15,096 nt of DNA from JBKHBQ01 sp046542305 (GTDB lineage Bacteria; Bacteroidota; Bacteroidia; Bacteroidales; 4484-276): positions 1 to 15,096 of the forward strand of contig JBKHBQ010000079.1 in NCBI GenBank assembly GCA_046542305.1, read 5' to 3'. The notes under the pieces are model-generated. The model did no database searches. It saw only the letters and a program-made list of their open reading frames with translations, and was not told where the DNA came from. Position numbers and translations under genes: made by a program. Positions 6,201 through 13,173 of this stretch are shown here, piece after piece. How positions within the stretch are numbered: the stretch's first letter is position 1; the number at the start of each line of letters is the position of its first letter.

Positions 6201-7652
6201 AACAACGGCGGCATGCTTTACATGGAAGGCGGCGACACCTGGTACTATGACGACGAGACAGCCGTACATCCCATGTTTGGAATCAACGGTACTTCCGATG
6301 GTTCCGGCGACCTGGGAACCCTTAACGGGCAATCGGGAAGCTTCACCGAAGGCATGTCGTTCAGCTATACGGGCGAGAACAACTGGATCGACCACATCGA
6401 AGCCACCGGCGATGCCTTTAAGATTTTCCAGAACCAGTCGCCATCCTATGGTTGCGGCGTGGCTTACGACGAAGGCACCTACAAAACCATCGGCGCCTCC
6501 TTCGAATTCGGCGGCCTGGCCGATAGCGACTCCTCCAAAGAAGAACTTATGGAGCAGTATCTTATTTTCTTTGAGATCATCAGCACGGGGGTTACTGCTA
6601 ATTTCATGGCTGATGTTACAGAAGTTTGCCAGGAAGATCAGGTTCAGTTTACCGATAATTCATCCGGCAACATAACTGCATGGAGCTGGGAATTCCCCGG
6701 AGGCATACCTGCCACCTCTACCGAACAGAATCCGCTGGTGACTTATGAAACCGCCGGAAACTTTGATGTAACCCTCACCGTTACCGGAACCAACGGCACC
6801 AACACCATGAACAAATCCGATTATATTGCAGTGATGGATATGCCGGGTGCAGCAGCCATGCCCAACGGTGAAGACGAGCTTTGCCAGGGCGCACCTGCCA
6901 CCATGTACACCACCACCGGCGCAACCTATGCCACTGAATATGTATGGATGCTCTCCCCTGAAGAAGCCGGAACAATTACCGGTTCAGGGCTTACCGCTGC
7001 TGTGGAGTGGGATGAAACCTACCATGGCGACGTGGAAGTGATGGTTTACGGAATGAACGATTGCGGCAACGGCGACATGTCGGAGGCGATGATGGTGAAC
7101 ATCGAACCCATGCCCGAAGATGCAGGCGAAATCAGTGGCAACGACGTAACCTGCCAGGGGTATATGGAGATCTACACCGTGGATGCCATCGCTTACGCAG
7201 ATGAATACAACTGGACCATGGATCCACCCGATGCCGGCACCGCCGTTGACAACGGAAACCAATGCACCGTAACCTGGAGCGACAGCTATGAAGGTGCCGT
7301 CATTATGAAGGTTTGCGGCGAAAATGCCTGCGGCGAAGGCGGCTGGTCATCCGAATTCGAGGTGATGGTTGAAAACTGCACCGGAATCGGTGAAAACGGC
7401 AACCGATCCACCATGTCGATCTATCCGAATCCATCGAACGGACAATTTACTCTTGACCTCAGCGCCAGCGACAAGGTGAATGTCAGGATCATCAATGCAG
7501 TCGGAAAGGTGCTTTATCAGATCGATGAACTTGATGTGAACGGTTCTTACAAAACCACCATTGACCTGAGCAAATTTGCCGAAGGCATCTATTACCTGAA
7601 GCTCGAAGGCAATACGGTAAACGCCATCGAAAAGATCGTTATTTCCAGATAA
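3207..7652 (+). CDS. Gingipain-like C25 cysteine peptidase 1, multidomain, T9SS-secreted
   Basis: Secreted cysteine endopeptidase of family C25, 1481 residues. In order: signal peptide (1-28, ending SWANA), C25 propeptide (about 30-250), catalytic domain (about 252-610), C25-type Ig-like domain (611-695), two CARDB-like beta domains each opened by a calcium-type loop (TNGNGMMDYGE near 709, NNNGKIDPGE near 825), a GATase1/ThuA-like fold (about 928-1123), a PKD domain (1130-1208), two Ig-like repeats (1211-1392) and a T9SS sorting domain (about 1395-1481, with SIYPNPSNGQFTL and a final EKIVISR). Compared from memory with RgpB, His458 matches His211 and Cys491 of the NCCSSLEF stretch matches Cys244. 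Asn410 takes the place of the S1 Asp163, and the spacings to His (48) and from His to Cys (33) are the same. GRFSANDLNQLQPQIDKTLEYEQ closely resembles the gingipain GRFS...QIDRTIHYE segment. Trypsin-like specificity is therefore doubtful. It has its own promoter region and a strong terminator at 7680-7718. Confidence 0.93.
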   Translation: MKNFTGKAKFLTVLLAAGFLLSFSWANAQTLQLNDGTTKIKITENTYSDLSLKNTVSTIKAFTVKSDEGNFSQLRIDGYGYSNNIGEPKLPVIKKLIEVPLNADFEVNITYQSYKDYNLADFGIADPVFPAQPSLSKSDNPEDVPFEYNKDVYAIDGMLGDDLVNVEPLGIMRGLRIARVEIAPVQYNPVQNTIRVYENLEVSITFTGGNMAETISLKESHLNPYFKSISKMLFNYKEIESTDELIEYAPITYIIVSDPMFADALQPFVEWKTRKGYKVVEAYTDDPNVGSTTTSIKNYLEDFYNDPPEGYNPQSFVLFVGDVDQIPAFDGNAGYHVTDLYYCEYTNDLFPEAYYGRFSANDLNQLQPQIDKTLEYEQYTFPDPSFLDEVVMVSGSDASHSQTWGNGQINYGTEYYFNEEHGLYSHTYLQPEPGGGNYSQLIKQNISDGVSFANYTAHCSPSGWADPSFVISDVSGLTNAHKYPLMVGNCCSSLEFQTTCFGEEVLRASLKGAIGYIGGSNSTYWDEDYWWGVGFEAVTANPSYNPENLGAYDRTFHDQSGIGIEDWYIAQGMMSVAGNFAVTQSGTSREEYYWEIYHLMGDPSLMVYFSQPPEPTATYAGLMPLGSATFTVTTEPYAYVAISKEGTLHGTALANADGTAEIEFDIPITVPGEAEVIITGQNLKPYFGTVAVASPDGPYVLLDDCEIGDDTNGNGMMDYGESVSLTVTMTNLGQDAGEDVVLTLSSDDDYITIDNATANLGNIDPSQVIILENAFGITVAENIPDGHTVPFMIEATDGTDTWTSNFNIKGHAPVLEYASYSVLDPTGNNNGKIDPGETVEISVYVHNIGSADAYNVMGSLSSASSYITILTTAPQAFGDITPEGSAMASFEVEADAGTPAGQMAAFNVDFAADMGIEAEGEFSVVIGQIPVLIVDLDENNNSASYIMDAIDELGVAAEMMTSFPADLNLYSSIFVCLGIYSDNHELSSSEGQALADYLNNGGMLYMEGGDTWYYDDETAVHPMFGINGTSDGSGDLGTLNGQSGSFTEGMSFSYTGENNWIDHIEATGDAFKIFQNQSPSYGCGVAYDEGTYKTIGASFEFGGLADSDSSKEELMEQYLIFFEIISTGVTANFMADVTEVCQEDQVQFTDNSSGNITAWSWEFPGGIPATSTEQNPLVTYETAGNFDVTLTVTGTNGTNTMNKSDYIAVMDMPGAAAMPNGEDELCQGAPATMYTTTGATYATEYVWMLSPEEAGTITGSGLTAAVEWDETYHGDVEVMVYGMNDCGNGDMSEAMMVNIEPMPEDAGEISGNDVTCQGYMEIYTVDAIAYADEYNWTMDPPDAGTAVDNGNQCTVTWSDSYEGAVIMKVCGENACGEGGWSSEFEVMVENCTGIGENGNRSTMSIYPNPSNGQFTLDLSASDKVNVRIINAVGKVLYQIDELDVNGSYKTTIDLSKFAEGIYYLKLEGNTVNAIEKIVISR

Positions 7653-7679
7653 AAGATTAAAGCTTACCAAAGTAAAATT

Positions 7680-7718
7680 CAGACCTGCAGCGTAAAAGCT
7701 GCAGGCCTGTTTCTTTTT
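7680..7718 (+). terminator. Intrinsic terminator after the first C25 protease
   Basis: CAGACCTGCAGC (7680-7691) pairs with GCTGCAGGCCTG (7698-7709), 11 of 12 positions, across a GTAAAA loop. The hairpin is followed directly by TTTCTTTTT (7710-7718). It starts 28 bases after the stop codon and separates the two C25 genes into different transcripts. Confidence 0.88.
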
Positions 7719-7772
7719 ATTTGTAATTTATACTACTTCAAAATTCAGGTGAAAATGAGGACGTTTCGCCAT

Positions 7773-7788
7773 AAAAACATTAGCTTTA
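7773..7788 (+). promoter_or_regulatory. Candidate -7 region of the second C25 protease, shared with the first
   Basis: AAAAACATTAGCTTT (7773-7787) differs at one base from the block at 3124-3138 in front of the first C25 gene. The -7 box itself, TAGCTTTA (7781-7788), is 7 of 8 to TAnnTTTG. It lies 27 bases before the ATG at 7816 and downstream of the terminator. No convincing -33 box is seen. An alternative weak box is TATATTTTG at 7802-7810. Confidence 0.35.
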
Positions 7789-7815
7789 TAGCCTGAAATT
7801 CTATATTTTGTTTTT

Positions 7816-10800
7816 ATGAAAAATGCTTTACGCTCCATTACACTTTGGCTCACGTGCTCGTTTATTCTGATCTTTTCTCTTACTCTAAACGCACAGCATG
7901 TTCAGCTTTCATCCGGGGAAACAGATTTTCACCTTTTGGAACAGAATGGCAACCACATTATTTTTGAAAGCAACCTGAATGGTTTCGATGCATTGACCAT
8001 TAAAACCGTGGAGGGACATTTTGCAGAAATCTCTGTGCCCGGCTATGGAAAAATGAATGAAGTGGGGAAACCTGCATTACCCGTACTTAAGAATCTGATT
8101 GAACTGCCTGGCGATGCCGTGGCGGAAATCAGAATCATCGAAGTAACGGCCGAATCCGTAAAGCTTAAGGATCATAAGATCGAAATGCAACTCCTTCCTG
8201 CCCAACCACCCGTATCCAAGCAGGTAAACGATCCTGATGAACTTCCGTTTTATGTCAGCAGCGAAATTTATTCCTCGGATGCTTTTTACGGGCAGCCACC
8301 CGTGAAGGTAGTTCCGCTGGGAGAATTGCGCGGAGTGCATATTGCCCGCATGGAGGTATCGCCTTTCGAATACAACCCAGTAACCGGCGAAATACAGGTA
8401 ATCACCTCGATGCGTTGCGAAATTGTGTTTAAAGACGGGCGCACTGCTGAAAACAGTCACCTGTTTTCCCCCTGGCACGAATCTCTTTTCGGACAACTGA
8501 TCAACCACAGGGAACCTTCGCGTGAACTGATTACCGAGGTGCCGGCAACGTACATCATTGTTTCGCATCCGATGTTCACAGAAGCCTTGCAGCCGTTTAT
8601 TGCCTGGAAAACCAAAAAAGGATTTCGCGTGGTGGAAGCCTATACCGACGACCCGGCGGTAGGAAGCACCACCTATTCCATTCAGGCTTACCTGGAGAAT
8701 TTCTACTATTCCCCGCCGGAAGGATTTCTTCCGCAGAGTTTTGTGCTTTTCGTGGGAGATGTGGATCAGATTCCCTCCTTTAGCGGAACCACAGATAATC
8801 ACGTCACCGATCTTTATTATTGTGAATATACCGGAGATGTTTTCCCTGAATGTTTTTACGGGAGGTTTTCTGCCAACACTCCGGAACAGTTGCAACCGCA
8901 AATCGACAAAACGCTGGAATACGAGCAGTACCTGATGCCCGATCCTTCCTTCCTCGACGAGGTAGTGATGGTGGCAGGGGCCGATGCATCGCATCAGCTC
9001 ACCTGGGGCAACGGACAGATCAACTACGGCACGGAATACTATTTTAATGCGGCTCATGGCATCTATTCGCACACCTACCTGCAACCGGAGCCGGCAGGCG
9101 GAAATTACTCAGGACAGATCAGGCAGAACGTGAGCGACGGCGTGGCCTATGCCAATTACACCGCCCACTGCAGCCCGGCAGGATGGGGCAACCCCAGTTT
9201 TACCACCAGCCATATTCCGGCACTTACCAACGCACACAAATACCCGTTGATGGTTGGCAACTGTTGCTCATCGCTTGAATTCCAGACCAACAGCTTCGGC
9301 GAGGAAGTGCTCAGGGCACCATTGAAAGGAGCCATCGGTTATATCGGAGGTTCCAACAGCACCTACTGGGACGAAGATTTCTGGTGGGGAGTCGGTTTTG
9401 AAAACATTTCAGCCAACCCGGTTTATAATCCTGAACATCCTGGCGCTTACGACCGCACTTTCCATGACGGCGCAGGCCTGACCACCGCCGACTGGTTCGT
9501 CACCCAGGGGCAGATGCCTTCGGCCGGTAACCTGGCTGTATCCCAATCAGGCTCATCACGCGAAACTTACTACTGGGAGATCTATCACCTGATGGGCGAT
9601 CCCTCTCTGATGATTTATTTTTCGCAGCCGCCAGATATCAGCGTAAGCTATCAGGCCTTAATGCCTTTAGCCACAGAAATTTTTACCGTCACCACCGAAC
9701 CTTATGCCTGTGTGGCCATTTCGAAAAACGGCATCCTGCATGGTGCTGCTGTGGCCGGCGAATCCGGTGTGGCCGATGTAATACTCGATCCGATTACCGA
9801 ACCCGGCACGGCTGATATCGTTGTTACCAAACAAAACGGCAAACCTCACATCGGCACCGTTGAAGTGGCATCTCCAAGCGGTCCGTATGTATTGTTCGAT
9901 GCCATGAACATCGACGACAGCCAGGGCAACAACAATGGCGTGGCCGACCATGGCGAACAACTGCTCCTGGACATGAGCCTGAAAAACCTTGGCTCGGCCG
10001 TGGCAAACAATATCACCGCCACGTTGAGCACCGGCAGCGATGAGCTTGAAATTCTGAATGCCACCCACCTTTGGCCGGAGATCAATCCCGGGGAAAGCGT
10101 CATGGAGCAGGGTGCATTTGAAGTGATCATCGCCGGGTTTGTCCCTGACCAGCAGGAAATCATTCTTGATCTCGAAATTACCGATGGCAGTGAAACATGG
10201 TCTTCACAGTTCATGATTGTTGCTTATGCGCCCGAACTTGAACTCGGCACACTGATTTACGATGACCTGGCAGGAGGCAACGGCAACGGCCGCCCTGATG
10301 CCGGAGAGGTCATTGAGGTTTTTCTTCCGGTTCACAACACCGGAAACAGCAGCATAGCAAATGTAACGGCTTCATTTACCTCGGCAAGCGGCTGGGTAAA
10401 CATGCTCTCCGGATCTTACACAATGGCTGAAATTGGCGCGGGAGAAACCGCCGGGGCAATTTTTACCATCCAAATAGATGAGCAAACGCCCACCGGCAGC
10501 CTGATCAATTTCGAGGCACAGGCCGGCAATGACTTTTATACAGCCCAGGCTACCTATACCGGCAATGTGGGCCTGATCATCGAAGACTTCGAAAGCGGAA
10601 ATTTCGACAACTTCTTTTGGGAATTTCCCGGCAGTGCCGGATGGGTGATCGACAACAGTACGGCTTTCGAAGGGCAGTATTCTGCACGATCGGGTGCCAT
10701 CACGCATGACGAGCAATCCGAAATCAGCATTGAAATCGAGGTGGCCACTGCGGGCGAAATATCTTTTGCCATCAAAGTTTCATCTGAAGGGAATTATGAT

Positions 10801-13152
10801 TTCCTGCGTTTTTACCTCGACGGCAATGAAACAGAACACTGGTCGGGAACTGCTGACTGGACAGAATACAGCTTTCAGGTTGATGCAGGCATGCATACCT
10901 TTAGCTGGGTTTACGACAAGGACGGTTCTGTAAGCAACGGCAGCGATTGTGCATGGCTCGACAACATCGTTTTTCCGCCATTGAATACCGCCCCGTCGCT
11001 ACAAATCCTTAACCTGAGCATCGACGACGAAAACAGCGGCAATGGCAACGGCATCGCCGATCCGGGAGAAACCCTCCAGGCTGCGATTAGTTGTGTAAAC
11101 ACCGGCATCAGCGCCGCCCCCGACGTGAGCGGCACATTGGTCAGCAACGCCCAATATCTTTCCTTTTCAGCCAGTTCCTTCAATTTCGGCAATCTGCAAA
11201 ACGGTGTCGTGGCTGAAGCTGCTTTTGATATCATCATCGATGAAGATGCACCGGCAGGCGCCCTAGCCGATCTGAACTTCCTTTTGGCATCGGCAAATCT
11301 CTCCACCCAGCAATCGTTTTACATACCCATTGAATATAGTTTGATTGAAGATTTTGAAACGGGGGATTTCAGCCAGTTTAGCTGGCAGTTCAGCGGGAAT
11401 GCAGACTGGCAGGTAACCAACAGCGAGGCCTATGAAGGAACATACAGCGCTGTTTCGGGAGATATAGCGGATAACCAGATATCCGGTCTGTCCCTCACAG
11501 TGGATTCGGGGACCGACAGCGAGGTGTCTTTCTGGCAAAAAGTCTCATCCGAATCGGGGTATGATTTCCTGATCTTTTACATCGATGGGACTGAAATGAA
11601 CAAATGGTCGGGGAATACCGCCTGGTCATTCGAATCTTATCCACTCCAGGCAGGCACGCATGTGCTGGAATGGATTTACGACAAGGACCACAGCGTATCC
11701 AATGGCAGCGACTGCGCCTGGCTCGACCTGATATCCCTGCCCGCCACCCCGACACCCGCCGAACCTCAGGCTTCGTTTATGGCCACCACAACATCTGTGG
11801 ATGTCGGCGGAAGCGTACAATATTATGATGTTTCCACCGGCATCCCCGATAGTTTTTCCTGGACCTTCGAAGGCGGAACACCTGCCGTTTCTGAAGAAGA
11901 AAACCCGCTGGTTACCTATGACCAACCCGGAACATTTTCGGTAACCCTTGAGGTGAGCAACGCTATGGGCACTTCCGTGATTACACTGGACGATTACATC
12001 CATGCCGGCAGTGAGGCAATAAGTCAGGTGTTGAATATCCCGCAGGGATGGAGCGGCTTATCCACCTGCATGGTTCCTCAAAACACTCAGCCGGAAGCGA
12101 TGTTCGCAGGAATTATGGATGACCTGGTCATTCTTCAGGATATGAACGGAATGATGTATCCGGCCATGAATATCAATACCCTCGGCAGTTGGGATTATTC
12201 CAGAGGGTATAAGATCAAGCTGGAAAAGGCGGCTGAACTTGAATTGCAGGGGTGGAACTCCGGCAGTGATGAACTGACCCTTGATCCGGGCTGGAATCTT
12301 ATTCCGGTGATGACAACCTGTCCTGTGCTTGTAACAGACGTTTTCGGTGCAGTATCCGGGCAGATCACTGTGGTGAAGGATGTAGCCGCAACCGGTGTTT
12401 ACTGGCCATCGATGAACATTAACACACTGCAGTACCTCCTGCCGGGCAGGGCCTATTTTGTAAATGCCCTTTCGCAGATTCAGGTTAGCTTTACCGAATG
12501 CAACAAGTACAAATCAGCAACTGATTTACAACCTAATATGCCTCCGGAAGTTTATAATCCTGCTCCCACACCCGTTACGCATGTAATCGCGGTGGATGAG
12601 CAGGCGATTTCGGAACTTGATCCTGCACAGGAAAGTTATATTACTGCCCGTGGCGCTGACGGACAGCTTTACGGTGCCATGATTCCGCACGAAAAGGTAT
12701 TAACAGTTTTTGGCGATGATGCTTTCAGCGACCAGAAGGATGGCGCAGCCGGGAGCGAGCCGCTGCATTTCTACCTCGAAGATCCGAAGAAAATGCACAG
12801 CCAGAAACTTATTGCAGAATTCGATGCCGGGCTGATAAAAGGAAATATATTTGTACCGGATGCACTGTCAAAAATAACATCATTGAAATACGAAACCTCA
12901 TCCACAGACGAAAACACAGCCCCGCAGATCTGCGTCTACCCCAACCCGGCTACCGACCGGCTATATATTGAGGGTGTTTCAAAGGGAGATTTCGTTCGCA
13001 TCTTCAATATGCAGGGACTTGCAGTTTTCAATAAACAACTTACCCGGACCCACAGAACAAACATAGATATCAACGGCTTTCCATCAGGATCTTATTTAAT
13101 ATTGATTACAGGAACAAGCACACATTTTTCAGAAAAAATCACCATTCAATAA
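7816..13152 (+). CDS. Gingipain-like C25 cysteine peptidase 2, larger paralogue, T9SS-secreted
   Basis: 1778-residue paralogue of the preceding peptidase. Signal peptide (1-26, ending LTLNA), propeptide (about 27-243), catalytic domain (about 245-604; His451 in NYTAHCSPAGW, the Cys483-Cys484 pair in GNCCSSLEF, Asn403 in the S1 position) and Ig-like domain (605-690). Three CARDB-like domains follow with calcium-type loops (GNNNGVADHGE near 703, GNGNGRPDAGE near 820, GNGNGIADPGE near 1075). The second and third are each joined to a MAM-like jelly-roll unit (about 919-1055 and 1176-1310) carrying the shared SVSNGSDCAWLD motif. Then come PKD (about 1314-1395), a two-repeat GWSG/GWNL domain (1405-1565), a small beta module (about 1570-1690, VFGDDAFSDQKDG) and a T9SS sorting domain (about 1698-1778, CVYPNPATDRLYIEG, final EKITIQ). 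The front 690 residues align with peptidase 1 with few indels while the tails differ, pointing to tandem duplication followed by domain exchange. The next gene starts 21 bases downstream and is probably co-transcribed. Confidence 0.93.
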   Translation: MKNALRSITLWLTCSFILIFSLTLNAQHVQLSSGETDFHLLEQNGNHIIFESNLNGFDALTIKTVEGHFAEISVPGYGKMNEVGKPALPVLKNLIELPGDAVAEIRIIEVTAESVKLKDHKIEMQLLPAQPPVSKQVNDPDELPFYVSSEIYSSDAFYGQPPVKVVPLGELRGVHIARMEVSPFEYNPVTGEIQVITSMRCEIVFKDGRTAENSHLFSPWHESLFGQLINHREPSRELITEVPATYIIVSHPMFTEALQPFIAWKTKKGFRVVEAYTDDPAVGSTTYSIQAYLENFYYSPPEGFLPQSFVLFVGDVDQIPSFSGTTDNHVTDLYYCEYTGDVFPECFYGRFSANTPEQLQPQIDKTLEYEQYLMPDPSFLDEVVMVAGADASHQLTWGNGQINYGTEYYFNAAHGIYSHTYLQPEPAGGNYSGQIRQNVSDGVAYANYTAHCSPAGWGNPSFTTSHIPALTNAHKYPLMVGNCCSSLEFQTNSFGEEVLRAPLKGAIGYIGGSNSTYWDEDFWWGVGFENISANPVYNPEHPGAYDRTFHDGAGLTTADWFVTQGQMPSAGNLAVSQSGSSRETYYWEIYHLMGDPSLMIYFSQPPDISVSYQALMPLATEIFTVTTEPYACVAISKNGILHGAAVAGESGVADVILDPITEPGTADIVVTKQNGKPHIGTVEVASPSGPYVLFDAMNIDDSQGNNNGVADHGEQLLLDMSLKNLGSAVANNITATLSTGSDELEILNATHLWPEINPGESVMEQGAFEVIIAGFVPDQQEIILDLEITDGSETWSSQFMIVAYAPELELGTLIYDDLAGGNGNGRPDAGEVIEVFLPVHNTGNSSIANVTASFTSASGWVNMLSGSYTMAEIGAGETAGAIFTIQIDEQTPTGSLINFEAQAGNDFYTAQATYTGNVGLIIEDFESGNFDNFFWEFPGSAGWVIDNSTAFEGQYSARSGAITHDEQSEISIEIEVATAGEISFAIKVSSEGNYDFLRFYLDGNETEHWSGTADWTEYSFQVDAGMHTFSWVYDKDGSVSNGSDCAWLDNIVFPPLNTAPSLQILNLSIDDENSGNGNGIADPGETLQAAISCVNTGISAAPDVSGTLVSNAQYLSFSASSFNFGNLQNGVVAEAAFDIIIDEDAPAGALADLNFLLASANLSTQQSFYIPIEYSLIEDFETGDFSQFSWQFSGNADWQVTNSEAYEGTYSAVSGDIADNQISGLSLTVDSGTDSEVSFWQKVSSESGYDFLIFYIDGTEMNKWSGNTAWSFESYPLQAGTHVLEWIYDKDHSVSNGSDCAWLDLISLPATPTPAEPQASFMATTTSVDVGGSVQYYDVSTGIPDSFSWTFEGGTPAVSEEENPLVTYDQPGTFSVTLEVSNAMGTSVITLDDYIHAGSEAISQVLNIPQGWSGLSTCMVPQNTQPEAMFAGIMDDLVILQDMNGMMYPAMNINTLGSWDYSRGYKIKLEKAAELELQGWNSGSDELTLDPGWNLIPVMTTCPVLVTDVFGAVSGQITVVKDVAATGVYWPSMNINTLQYLLPGRAYFVNALSQIQVSFTECNKYKSATDLQPNMPPEVYNPAPTPVTHVIAVDEQAISELDPAQESYITARGADGQLYGAMIPHEKVLTVFGDDAFSDQKDGAAGSEPLHFYLEDPKKMHSQKLIAEFDAGLIKGNIFVPDALSKITSLKYETSSTDENTAPQICVYPNPATDRLYIEGVSKGDFVRIFNMQGLAVFNKQLTRTHRTNIDINGFPSGSYLILITGTSTHFSEKITIQ
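10261..11745 (+). repeat. In-gene tandem duplication of a CARDB + MAM-like unit
   Basis: Two units of about 255 residues sit back to back in C25 peptidase 2: bases 10261-10980 and 11023-11745. Each starts with DD plus a GNGNG...D.GE loop, continues with a CARDB-like domain, then an EDFE(S/T)G(N/D)F...W(E/Q)F jelly-roll ending in YDKD.SVSNGSDCAWLD. Matching residues lie 254-255 apart (D816/D1070, N1041/N1296). They probably bind carbohydrate or protein on the cell surface, which is inference. Confidence 0.75.
12046..12510 (+). repeat. Two-repeat GWSG/GWNL domain inside C25 peptidase 2
   Basis: Two copies of about 81 residues begin with GWSG (residue 1411) and GWNL (residue 1492). Both contain a central MNINTL motif (asparagines 1452 and 1534) preceded by a tyrosine or tryptophan and Pro, and then an aromatic GY(K)/RAY strand. 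I have seen similar GWSG modules at the ends of Bacteroidetes secreted proteins but cannot assign a function. Confidence 0.6.
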
Positions 13153-13173
13153 TTATCAAAAAAAAATCCACAA

